The position numbers and the translations under genes are program-made. Below are positions 1-10,573 of a DNA stretch of 64,000 bases, in pieces. The number at the start of each line of letters is the position of its first letter. Positions within the stretch are counted from its first letter, which is position 1. The notes under the pieces are model-generated. The model saw nothing but the letters and a program-made list of their open reading frames with translations, made no database searches and was not told where the DNA came from. The DNA is taken from positions 18,649,012 through 18,713,011 of the forward strand of contig NW_022145615.1 in assembly GCF_000002235.5 (NCBI RefSeq), given 5' to 3'. Source of the stretch: Strongylocentrotus purpuratus (lineage: Eukaryota > Echinodermata > Echinoidea > Camarodonta > Strongylocentrotidae).

Positions 1-57
1 CTCTTTACAAGAAGGGGCTAAGATTTTGATGTTGAGTTGTCTTCCATTTTACCCCAG

Positions 58-3000
58 TATATGATTGAAGTCAAGAACAGCCAAGTCAAGAAGGTGCCCA
101 AGGATTGGCTCCAAATCAGTGGGTAAGGCTCATCTATATTTTGATTTTTTACTCTAAGAATCATCTATCATCTTTCACTCTGTATTATAAAACATCATTT
201 TTATAACAGTTTCGAGATTAGATATTTATGTTTACTCTTATTTTGTTAAAGGGATTGGGTATCTTTGCAAAATACAAAATAAAATGAAAACTTCACACTT
301 TTGTTTGTTGTTTATAAACCGCACATGATACAAGATATCATCGCCGGTTTAAATGAAAACACATTTTTCGTTTAAAGAAGATTTTAGTAATTTCAATACT
401 CATTTAATAAGGAAACACAGAATAGTTTTCTTAAAAGATTATATTTAAAGATAATTTGTAATTGGTTTCTCTTAAATTGATAATTCATATCATTGGTAAT
501 ACACCCTCCCTAGGCATACATGTATTTTTCGTTTCATAATGGCTATCCCTGTATTTCATCATTGCAGTACAAAGCAAGTATCAAGGTACCGGCCACCCTA
601 CGTTGAAGAAAGTTTCAAGAGGCTTTGCCAACTCAGGGAGCAGCTAGCGGCCGACTGTCAGAATGCATGGCTAGAATTCTTAGAGTAGGTTTGAGATTAG
701 CTTTTTGCTATTTGCAAATTTACTTTAAAATGTGTTTATCGGTTGTATTTGTATGTATAGATTATAAATCCATATCAATGTTGATGTGGGTTCGCCTATG
801 TTTAATACCAAAGTTAACCCAGTCAATCTGTCAAAACATTTTCCTCAGAACTACCTTTTACAATGTTTCTACATTCAGCGCATGTGATGAAGCCGTCATT
901 TGAGAAGATGTGGATCATTACATATTGTATTGATTGCAAACCATGTCATTCTAATATCTTGGATTTTATTTTTTTTAAAAGGAAAAATGATAAGACGTGT
1001 CTATTGTTTCTGTTGAATTGATTATGAATAGGGGATTTTGTCAATTATTCAAACAATGGATACTTAATGCATCATCATTATTTAAATCTGTTCACATTTA
1101 CATGTACGCTTGATATTAGAAAATGATGACAAAGAATTTAACCCTTTGGTTTCTTTCTTCACCACTCTGCAGGGTTGCTTGTTTGTGTCTTGTGACACAT
1201 GCAATTTTACACTAAACAGTAGGCACCGATTGATGAAAGGATTGCTTTGTGCAACACAATGGCTTTTCAAAACTATTTCTAGTCTTGATAAGTTCTAAGT
1301 TCAATGACATCCCTTTAACACTTATTATTTACTACTTAGTATTTATTATAGATTAATGTTGCATTGGAAACAGTAAACTAATCTTGAGTACAATGTGGTA
1401 CAGGGTAAAAGTTTGTATGGTATATAAAGAGTTGATATATGTATTCCTCAGGTCCTTTGGAGAGAATTATTTCTCATACCGCCGAGCAGTACAGCATCTG
1501 GCAAGCTTTGATTGTCTCCTCTCCTTGGCAACCGTATCTAAGCAAGATGGATATTGCAGGTACAGTTCTCAAATTTCTTTCGTGTTTTTTTTTTTAGTGT
1601 AAACAAACAGTTTAGATGGAAGGCTTAGAAATCTTTACACCAAATGAAAGGTTGTTTGAAGCCCGTCTGTACTAGTTTGGCCAGGGGGTATTAGACCTCC
1701 CTGCAAGGTCACTGACAGGTGGTTATCTCATCAAATCAACTCTCAATTAACATAAGAAAAAGAGGATCATGGGTGGACCAACAGGCACCGATTAGGCATT
1801 GTTTGCTATATAGAGGGTGCAATTAGCTGTAAGTAGTGCAGTGGGGCTTTAATTGATTTATATCAATGATAATGATTATGATATTAAGGATGGCATTATT
1901 TCTATATAGCCCCTAATTCATTAAAACAATGTCTCTATTCCCTTTCATAAATGATTGACGTAGCTTTCCTAGGGATGTTGGCACCCTTACGATTGAACAC
2001 TTGTAGCTTTTATATGTTCCAACATATCACATGCTAAACAACTGTTTTTCTCACACCATTCTAAAGAGAATAAGGCTGTAACTAGTCTACTGCACATGGG
2101 TAGAGAGAGGCAGATCTAGATTGAATGCCCTGTCTATGTATTATTAGCACAGCATGAAGATCCAAACCCATGGTAGTTGAGAAAGAAAAAACACTAAGCT
2201 GGGCCCCATTTCAGAAAACCTGTCATCAGTGACAAATGACAGTTTTTGTTTTAAGCTACTGAAATCCTTGCTTCTGATTCATTACCAGCAGATTTGTCAA
2301 TGATATTTGTCATTTGTCATTGAAAAAAGGATATGTGAAATATCCCCCAGGAGTGCCCCTCACCCATTGTAGTATTTTCTTCCTTTTGTTTTGCATTTAG
2401 ACCGACTATCCACGATGGCCCTTGCAAGATTGACATTAAAGGGGGGCGTCACCCCGTAGTGAGCACGCTGAAGGCCGATGGGGATCAGTATGTGCCTAAT
2501 GATACTTCTATCAATGTAAGTTAAGATTGCAGGCTGACTGTAGGCCCTGTGCTAGAGTTTGAATATTTAGTTTTGAGTATCAAGCAAGTTAAAATACTGC
2601 AACAAAATTTGCCAGTGAATGGGTAAACTTCGGATGAATTTGCTTCAGATGTTCATCTTCTGGTTAAACTTTGAAAGGAAGAGTGGAAGATTTCTTGTTT
2701 ACTTGTATTTTGGCGCTAGTTAGGTACTGGCATGTATCTTTTCATTTTGTATGCATATCAAAAAATAAACATTGTTTTTTGTTTAGAACGTGATCAAATG
2801 AACATTTTTTTTAAATCTGTGGATGGAATACATTGTAAAGTGTAATCTTCAATGATCTGAATGTCAAACAAGTCACTTCATTTGTATATTTGGCATCTGC
2901 CTGACTTTAGTACCTGTATTTTTAAATTTTCTGCTTGTTGCTTGGGTTCGAAATCAAGACTTCTGTCAGAACATTATTTGATTATTGAGTCCAGCTGCTT

Positions 3001-6000
3001 GGAGAAATTGATGACTAATATGCATATCAACAATTCATATACATGTATTTCTATTTAAAAAAAACTATAACAGGTGGATGGGTTAAACTGTATGATCATC
3101 ACCGGTCCTAACATGGGAGGAAAGAGCTCTTACATCAAACAGGTGGCTCTGATCACCATCATGGCTCAGCTTGGTTCCTATGTTCCTGCTGAGAGCGCAT
3201 CCATAGGAGCTGTAGATGCCATCTTTACCAGGTAACCACCCCAGTGCACTGCTTGATTGAACTCTGACATTTAAGTGTACACATCACCAAAAAGGATATT
3301 GACTTTATCTGTAAAGCGCTTAGAGACGTACGAGATGTATTGAGCTCTATATAAAAGCTGAATATTATTATTATTGTTATTATTATTATATGTTAAAAGT
3401 TCAGCATCTCTATGCTTTGTTCAAAATATCAGCTTCTATCAAACAAAACTACTGTAAAGAGAGTTTGAATACACTTTCAATTAAGGTAAAATGACTTGTG
3501 AGTAGACTACTCGATGCATCCGTATGTGCATGCTTAAAGGCCGTCTGTACTAGTTTGCCCAAGAGGGATTAGACCACCCAGCAAGGTCACTGACAGGTGG
3601 CTATCTCATCAATTATCATGAGAAAAAGAGGATCATGGGGGACCAAGGGCACCGCTTAGACATTGTTTTCTATATAGAGGAAACAAGTAGCTACAAGTCG
3701 TACAGTGGGGCTTTAAAATTACTCCTTATCTGTTAGCCCACAAAATGCTGGTTGAAGGATTTTTGTCATTTTCATGCATTTTAGCTGTTTACAATTTTTG
3801 TTTAGGTGATTGGTACACCTTAAAGGTAATGTATACATTTTGTAATATCCTTCAGACATGAAATTTGATTTGGATGAATATTAATTATGCGCTAACAATA
3901 TCTCTGTTCGGTCATAAGTTCTGTAGTATTTAAGTGAAAATTTAGGGCCAGTTATGGAGGGGGGGGGGGGCTAAATGTATCCCTTCTTTTTTTTTTTTTG
4001 TGTATGTGAACAAAATAATTTAGAAGGAAAAAATCTATTATTTGGTGACAGATCATGGGTGTTGCACTTGACATCCCATAGCCAAGAGACATTTGGTGAC
4101 TCACCTAAAATCCCTTTCAAAATTCTAAGCGATTATTCCACAAAAAGTCAATAACCACTTCATAGAGTGGTGAAGTGTTCCTATAGGAACTCAGTGGTAT
4201 TTTGCTCTTGTTCATAACATTACGAACCAGAGCAAAATAACACTGAGTTCCCATAGGAAATCTATTTATTCAGATGGTCATATCTCAGCCAATACTTAAC
4301 ATACTCGGTTTTCAACATTTGGACATTATTTTTTATGCTCTTTCGGAAGAAAAAATTGAGAAATTCTCAAAATAGATTTTATGATGTCACAGCTTTGGTA
4401 CTCTATTCACTCTCAGGGCATTGGTTCTATTTGACCTGCAAAAGAAATACAGGTACATAACTTTTAAAATTCTATCAACGGTGCTCTAACTTGACCTTTA
4501 CCCTCAACCCTCTCTCCATCTCACCGTGACCAAGGATGGGAGCTTCTGATGACATCTTCAGGAATCGCAGCACCTTCATGTCCGAGCTCCTGGAGGCGTC
4601 GGACATCATGGCTAAGGCCACCTGCCGCAGTCTGGTCATCATGGATGAACTAGGGAGGGGCACCAGCACGCACGATGGCGTAGCTATCGCCTTTGCAACG
4701 GCAAGGCATCTTATCGAAGAGGTGAGGCGCAAGATCATCTTTGATGCTCATGATGATTTTGAATAGTTACAAAAAATTATTATTGATCTGATTAATAATT
4801 ATTATACTGGTGGTGGTATTGATGGTTTTTGTTACTACAATGTATAGATATTGTGAATAATATTATGAGAACATTGCAATTATTGTTTTTAATAACCCTT
4901 GCAATTTATTCTTCAGATTATGAGAATGGAATTTCAACCATAAAATCGTCTTTTTTAATCAATTTAAATACTATTAGTGCTAAAAATTATTAGGAGGAAT
5001 GGAAGTAACCATGAATCATGTGATCCACAGTCCGGTGATGTATCCACTAGACCATTACCCAAGTCTAAAATCATTTTTGACTTTACAAAAGGTCAACCAT
5101 CTCTTGAAATTACCCTTAATTGTGACACTTTCAATTATCACTCCTGTTCTACTTTCCTTTTATCTAAATATTGTTGTTAATTTCTCTTAATTCTCTTAAT
5201 GAGCAAAGTCATAGTTTTGTTGAAGCCATACATGCCTGTTTCGTCTAGACCAATTTTCTAAACACTCATTCTTTCATCGACCTTGAGACTATTTTCTGTG
5301 TTCTGGGGTTGTATCCATGTTTTATGTATGTTAATGTCATAACAAATTGTTTTCTAAGGTCTCTTTATCTCCACCTCCTATTCTTTTTCGTCTGTCTTCT
5401 TCTCTTCTTTCTTGTTCTTCTTCCCCTTCCTCTTCTTCCCCTTCTTCTTCTTCTTCCCCTTCCTCTTCTTCCCCTTCCTCTTCTTCCTCTTCTTCCCCTT
5501 CTTCTTCCCCTTCCTCTTCTTCCCCTTCTTCTTCCCCTTCCTCTTCTTCCCCTTCTTCTTCCCCTTCCTCTTCTTCCCCTTTCTCTTCTTCCTCATCTTC
5601 CCCTTCTTCTTCTTCCCCTTCCTCTTCTTCCTCTTCTTCCCCTTCTTCTTCTTCCCCTTCCTCTTCTTCCTCTTCTTCCCCTTCTTCTTCCCCTTCCTCT
5701 TCTTCCCCTTCTTCTTCCCCTTTCTCTTCTTCCCCTTCCTCTTCTTCCCCTTCCTCTTCTTGTTCTTTTTTTTTGTTCTTTCTCATCCTTCTTGTTCTTC
5801 TTCCCCTTTTTCTTCCTCTTCTTCCTTTTCCTCTTCTTTTTCTTCTTGTTCATGTTGTCTTTGCTGTTCTTCTCGTTCAATCTTCTCTTTTCTTTCCTTT
5901 ATCTCTAAACTCTGTGCTGTCTCTGTCTGTTTCTTTCTTTCTCTCTCTCTTTCTCCTCTCCTATTTCGTCTCTCGCTTCCTCTAGACCACTCCTAAAGCT

Positions 6001-7446
6001 GCATGGTAATGATAGCTCCAAAGAAGAAGAAAGAAATGAAATACTTATATCTCATATCTATTGATTGACCTATACTGTAATTCACTTAAGTTTGTATCTT
6101 AACATGTTAATTAAGATCAAATTTGATATCTCATTTTATGAGCAGGTAAAGTGCTTGACCCTGTTTGTGACCCACTACCCACCTCTTGCTGAGCTGAGTG
6201 ATCACTATCCTACTCAAGTTGGCAACTTCCACATGTCTTTTCTCTTGCATGATGCAGAGGGTATGTTTGTAACATGTTTTTAATATTTTATAGCATCTAT
6301 GTATTGACACATATGGGGCGTTGCAAGAAAGTTGCGATTGATTGCAAGTTGCAAAATTTGCAACTAATATTTGCAATCGATAGCAACTCAACTTTCTTGC
6401 AACGCCCCATTAGTCTCCTCAATTTCCTAGGACTTTGACAGGATTAAAGTTTTAACGATTAAATTAAGTTAACTAGATGCATCTTTTTATCTCTCCCTTT
6501 CTCTCTCTTTTTCTTACTAATGGGGCGTTGCAAGACAGTTGAGTTGCAATCAATTGCAAATTTGCAATTAATCGCAAGATTTACGCTTGATTTTGGGGAT
6601 TTGCAATTGATTGCGACTTTCTTGCAACACCCCAATAGTCTGTTTGAAGCCAGAATGGCATTAACTTGTATACTTGAATATAAATAAATACTAACTACTA
6701 AATACTAAATAAATTTTCTCAGCTTGGGAGCTCTCGGCAAACTCGCTGATTATGCAGTGACATATCTATTCATTTTCTTTCTCACTTGAAACAGATGAGG
6801 ATCCTGTAGAGAAACTGACCTTCCTCTATCAGCTTGTCGACGGTGTGGCAGGCAGAAGCTATGGACTCAACGTGGCCAGGCTTGCAGACATACCAGACGC
6901 CATCTTGGAAAAGGCATCGAGCAAGTCACATGACCTTGAAAAGTCTGTGACTGTGATGAGGTGAGGGTACAGGAGATTGTAGAGTGATGTGTTGCAAGAA
7001 CTAGTTTGTTGAGAATCCTCTTTAGGCTACTAAGTGGCAGTAAAATGAAGTATAGATTAATATCTTGGGGAAGGATAATATTGGCACTGGGCTTTGAATC
7101 AAGGTTAGTTTTTCATTGAAACATGTGCTGAAATTGATGCATGTTTGTATGGATTATCCATTTCCTTACGCTTATGATGGTTTTTGAGAAACTTTCCCCT
7201 GAAAGACGTTTACTTGCTGCTGCAACTGGAATGATAAATTACCATTTTTCTTTTTCTTTTGTTGTAAAACATCTATATCTGAGCAGGGGATATCTTTATT
7301 GAAAGGCTCCTCATATGAATTTCCATCCTTTGTTTTATTTCACTGCCAGATCTGCCAAAGAACACTTCACAAACCTGTGGAGGAAACTGTCATCCGATCC
7401 TGTTGGACCATGTGATGTTAAACAGGTTTTGGCCTCACTCAATTAA
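58..7446 (+). CDS. MSH3: MSH3 mismatch repair ATPase, C-terminal nine exons (5' part outside window)
   Basis: MSH3 pairs with MSH2 as MutS-beta in the nucleus, binds insertion/deletion loops and recruits MutL proteins. I traced nine exons by frame and GT-AG signals: 58-122, 568-684, 1452-1559, 2401-2515, 3074-3231, 4535-4721, 6146-6260, 6795-6960 and 7350-7446 (TAA at 7444). Junction phases agree throughout and give 375 residues plus stop. Visible motifs are Walker [10 protein letters not shown] (fragment residues 146-154), Walker B IMDE followed by [10 protein letters not shown] (from 223), and the H-loop FVTH (257-260). The motifs and the order of segments match MSH3 better than MSH2 or MSH6, for example QYVPNDT before the ATPase core and a short C-terminal tail. 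An in-frame stop at 19-21 and the pyrimidine-rich acceptor at 41-57 show that 58 is a true exon start. The N-terminal mismatch-binding and connector domains lie upstream of the window. No frameshift or missing catalytic residue is seen. Confidence 0.95.
1658..1850 (+). repeat. Interspersed repeat family A, copy 1
   Basis: This copy lies in an MSH3 intron. It starts GCCCGTCTGTACTAGTTTGG and ends GCAGTGGGGCTTT, about 193 bp. The central part, AAGAAAAAGAGGATCATGG followed by CACCGATTAGGCATTGTTTGC, recurs at 3534-3716, 41961-42078 and 48803-48990. No coding capacity and no obvious terminal inverted repeat are seen, so the class is unknown (SINE- or MITE-like). Confidence 0.8.
3074..3231 (+). CDS. 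MSH3: MSH3 exon carrying the Walker A (P-loop)
   Basis: This 158-nt exon starts after a CAG acceptor and ends AG/GTAACC. It encodes the nucleotide-binding loop GPNMGGKSS and the following helix [18 protein letters not shown], the strongly conserved ATPase core of eukaryotic MutS homologues. It joins in frame to exon 4535-4721, where the split codon becomes Arg of FTRMGASDD. The invariant Lys and Ser of the P-loop are present, so ATP binding should be intact. Confidence 0.95.
3297..3392 (+). repeat. 3' tail of a CR1/L2-type LINE or its SINE partner
   Basis: The segment GTAAAGCGCTTAGAGACG, then GAGCTCTATATAAAAGC and a (TTA)n run, resembles the 3' ends of the SINEs at 20.6 and 60.7 kb and of the CR1/L2-type fragment at 50.4 kb. 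It is probably a heavily 5'-truncated insertion in an MSH3 intron. Confidence 0.55.
3534..3716 (+). repeat. Interspersed repeat family A, copy 2
   Basis: Second full-length copy in the MSH3 locus, in the same orientation as the copy at 1658. It shares the CCGTCTGTACTAGTTTG start, the AAGGTCACTGACAGGTGG segment and the CAGTGGGGCTTTAA end. Confidence 0.8.
4162..4407 (+). repeat. Palindromic MITE family B, copy 1
   Basis: The right half (GGTCATATCTCAGCCAATAC, then TTTGGACATTATTTTT and GATGTCACAGC) matches the element at 27331-27633. The left half differs and forms its own hairpin around CAGTGGTATTTTGCTCT and its complement. It lies in the intron just before the MSH3 Walker B exon. Confidence 0.65.
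4535..4721 (+). CDS. MSH3: MSH3 exon carrying Walker B and signature loop
   Basis: The exon begins after a CCAAG acceptor and ends GAAGAG/GTGAGG in phase 0. It encodes [20 protein letters not shown], which is the MutS signature (ABC-like) segment, and then [16 protein letters not shown] with the catalytic Walker B Asp-Glu. The continuation [20 protein letters not shown] into exon 6146-6260 is typical of the family. Confidence 0.95.
5398..5970 (+). repeat. Long polypyrimidine tract (TTCCCC/TTCTTC variants)
   Basis: Roughly 570 bases are almost pure pyrimidine on the + strand, made of shuffled TTCCCC, TTCCTC and TTCTTC words in an MSH3 intron. All six frames can look open here only because of low complexity; the tract is not coding. 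Mirror-like homopurine/homopyrimidine DNA of this kind is known to form triplex (H-DNA). Confidence 0.9.
6314..6409. repeat. Short palindromic MITE family C, copy 1
   Basis: A near-perfect hairpin with ends GGGGCGTTGCAAGAAAGTTG and CAACTTTCTTGCAACGCCCC around a loop rich in TTGCAA. It lies in the MSH3 intron between exons 6146-6260 and 6795-6960, and a sister copy follows about 110 bp downstream. The size (about 96 bp) and terminal symmetry suggest a tiny non-autonomous DNA transposon. Confidence 0.8.
6521..6633. repeat. Short palindromic MITE family C, copy 2
   Basis: It has the same terminal inverted repeat as the copy at 6314 (GGGGCGTTGCAAGACAGTTG at left, CTTTCTTGCAACACCCC at right). The interior is slightly longer, about 113 bp in all. 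Confidence 0.8.
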
Positions 7447-8210
7447 ATCTGATTAATGGAGAGACAATAAACAAATTTATGGATCTTTCTTTCCGGGGGA
7501 CCTAGTGATGAGTTATTCCCTTAACCTGGTATTAATGAATGAACTACTATATTTGGAATCCAGTGTGCATACATTACTTGCTGCTATGTCGATCGAGCCT
7601 CTGACAAGCTTACATGTTGTCATAAACAACATTTCTACAACATCGGTCTATTGCATGCTGGGACAAGTTCCAAATGGTTACAAGAGTACTCATTAGTAAC
7701 AGTAGAGGGCTACGTCGCAGTTGTATTTTACATATACTGTGGTATACTATTCTTGACAGTACTGTGTGTACCGGGTGACCACTGTATTAGTCTATGGGAA
7801 TGAATGAACTCAGTAGTCAATGGGGTAATTGAGCGAGGCAGAATTATCTTTGCGTGAGATCTACTTTGTCGTTACAATCAAAACAGGGAATAAAAAATAG
7901 GAAAATGCGAACTGAATCCTCCTCCCACAAATGAATGTGTTTTTATCATGTTCATAGTGATGTTAGCAAAAGTGTGAGTCATTTTCAGTGACAGACCAAC
8001 TTGAAATTGAAATAATCAGTATTCAGTTAACGTGTAACACTGATCTATTTACACTCATTTGTATGGAGGAAAATCTCATTTTCAAAGACAGAATGCGTGT
8101 TCTCATTGTATGAAAGTAAACAGAAGTAAGGGTGTGAACATGTCAATCAAGTACTAATGTATTATGAATGAACAGCCAGTATATGAACTCAAACATAAGA
8201 TTGAGTTCTC
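7447..8210. other. MSH3 3' flank, no gene seen
   Basis: After the likely polyadenylation signal the sequence is AT-rich unique-looking DNA. No exon, repeat pair or RNA gene could be supported. Confidence 0.5.
7466..7471 (+). promoter_or_regulatory. Candidate polyadenylation signal of MSH3
   Basis: A canonical AATAAA lies 20 bases after the TAA stop of MSH3. Cleavage soon after would give a very short 3' UTR. It is the first such hexamer downstream; transcript data would be needed to show it is used. Confidence 0.45.
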
Positions 8211-8999
8211 TTAACCCTATTTAGCCCGGGGGGGGGGGGGGGCTTTAGAAGCCCCCCCTCGACATTTTTCGCGATAATTTTTTAACGCAAGAAAATCTTG
8301 CACTGAAATTTTGTGACTTTTTTCTTTCAAGTCTTGCGCATCTTTTGAAAGAAATTTTTCGAAAATCGGACCTACCATTACAAAGTCACGTGTTCTTTTG
8401 TCTTTGCATGTCAGCCCGAAAATTGCTCATTTTTGTGATTTGTGTACAAAACATATGGAAATCTCATTTTTTCAATTAAAGAGATAAAACATTGGTTATT
8501 TGGTTTTGTTTATAGTTAAGATGTTTATTTTGGGGTCAAAATAGTTGAATTATAGTTGGAAATGAAATAAAACAACAAAAACAATAAAAAAAAAAAGTTA
8601 AAAAAAAAAAGAAATACATAAGAAATTATCAGAACAATAGATAACATAAAGAATAACCCTGGTTTTTCAATTTTTTGTGTTGTATTATTATTCCAAATGG
8701 TCTAACAAATATATGTAGTGAGAAAGAATGCTTAAAACTGAATAATGTCTGATTTATGGGCAAAAATGTGAATTTGATGACCTTATTTGTATAAATTACC
8801 ATAAATATGCAAATGAGTGAATTTTTCGAAAAATTGAAATTACCATAGTATTCTATACACTTCACTTGACATGTATGCAAATTTTCGCGGCGATCGGTCA
8901 TTTCATGGCCGAGATCATAGGGGGGGCCTTAGAAGCCCCCCCCCCCCCCCCCCCCCCAGGCTATGCAGTTTCAGAATAGCCCGGGCTAAATAGGGTTAA
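8211..8999. mobile_element. Non-autonomous piggyBac-like MITE with TTAA target duplication
   Basis: The element body is 8215-8995, flanked by TTAA at 8211-8214 and 8996-8999. Terminal inverted repeats are CCCTATTTAGCCCGGG and its complement CCCGGGCTAAATAGGG. TTAA duplication with CCC...GGG ends is the hallmark of the piggyBac superfamily. Just inside each end is a second palindrome: a G run, CTTTAGAAG or CCTTAGAAG, then a C run (8228-8258 and 8920-8957). The AT-rich 660-bp interior has no transposase-like frame, so it must be mobilised in trans. Confidence 0.8.
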
Positions 9000-9225
9000 A
9001 TCATGATATCAAAATACACCTGTACATACAAACAGGTTTAATTAGATCATTGATTCGAGGTGCAATACATGCAGGCCGGTCTTGAAAGTGTGACTTCACA
9101 CGGTGCAAACTAAGTTGAATTCCTCTCTAGTGCCATTAGGGATATGGTAATTCACTAATAAATTTCTTATTACCCCGAAAACGGGGCTTTGTAGCTTCAT
9201 ATGTAGGTCTGGTGTACAATTGGGA

Positions 9226-9492
9226 CTCTATTTTTCTAGTGAAGAACAGAATCCATTTACAAGGAAATGTATGTGTACGACAATATAGCTATGACATTGG
9301 TTACTTGTACACATTGTGAAATATAGGCATTATTGTAAATAATGCTATAGACTTAAAATTATACCAAATTTAGTGAGGACATTGTTGTAACAAGAGCAAT
9401 CATTTATCTTCAACAAAAAGTAATGTTGCCATTTTCCAGATTTCCCTGGACTCTATTTTTCTAGTGAAGAACGGAATCCATTTACAAGATTT
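9226..9492. repeat. Pair of 43-bp direct repeats
   Basis: GGACTCTATTTTTCTAGTGA and the following 23 bases occur at about 9226-9268 and again at 9449-9491 with a single visible difference. The 180 bp between them looks unique. This is probably a local duplication. Confidence 0.7.
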
Positions 9493-10079
9493 TTTCATGT
9501 ACAATTAATACCTACAAATGTACATGTGTTATCAAAAAAGTCGTCTAGATTGTTCAAAACTGTATTCATCATGTCCAACAAAATTCAATCCATTGAATTA
9601 ACTAATTTTATTCCACATAAAGTGGTCATAGTCTATCAGCATGAGATGGACATGTACAATGAAGGCTCATGGTAAATTTTATATAATGAAGTCTTTCAAG
9701 GTTTTACTAATTTTGATAATTCAACCCTTCCTGTTTATTTTTTAACTTTCCCCTAATTTTGTTTTTTCTCACATCAATTGTTGTGATCACTTATACAGCT
9801 CAGTCATGCACATGCATACCTAAGTAATATTTAGATGTCCCTGCATTAGTACATGTATTTTTAATTCTTTTAATGTAATTTTAATTAATAAGTAAATAGG
9901 GGAGGGGGCACAAAATGCATTTAGTCAATCTACTGTAAAATAGGCTTTGTTACAATACAACACAAATGCACTTTTGCATTATAGCAAAAATTATCATTGT
10001 TTAACCAACATTCACCCTACCGGAGCGCCCCCGTTGGCGTGTGACAGGACAGGACAGCCAGATGGAACATTCTAAATTT

Positions 10080-10573
10080 AATTTTCCTTAGGGTGCGTTC
10101 AAGTGATTTTTTAAAGCTAGAATCACTAACATAAATCCCAAATCAAAACGCCATTAAAAAACACGGGTACTGCGGGAGAGCGTTCTAGCGATTTTTCATC
10201 AACGCTGATTCTCGCTCATTTCAAGTCCAGCCACTGCTCATCACACTGTGCAGTTTGACCAAGGAAGTGTAGGTCAACTTCACCGCGTACGTGTTCTCTG
10301 CCGTCTGCGTTTACGGTCGACTGTCGGTCAAACCGGAACAGGCCACGATAATGACGTCATAGAATCATGATTGAGAATTTGTTCAAGCGAATTTTAGTGA
10401 ATCACAATACAAAACGCATCTTTTTCAGCGTTTCATGTTTGTGTTTTTAAACACATTTATTTTTACGACCGACAAAAAATTGCTTGAACGCAACCGTGTT
10501 TTGAACAAAACATCTTTGAAAACCGTGATTCTAGGGTGAAAAAATGTCGATTGAATGCACCCTAATTGTCCTT
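10080..10573. mobile_element. 474-bp TIR element (MITE) with about 10-bp target duplication
   Basis: The body spans 10090-10563, beginning AGGGTGCGTTCAAGTGATT and ending with the near-complement GATTGAATGCACCCT. It is flanked by AATTTTCCTT (10080-10089) and AATTGTCCTT (10564-10573), which match at 9 of 10 positions. Inside are symmetric blocks around the AATCAC/GTGATT motif. There is no transposase frame. The duplication length is compatible with hAT or Mutator-type elements, so the superfamily is open. Confidence 0.75.

Noticed and set aside
5337..5985. Long open frames on both strands (Leu/Pro, Ser and Glu/Gly rich)
   Set aside because: All arise from the low-complexity TTCCCC/TTCTTC tract in an MSH3 intron; no splice logic or family similarity.
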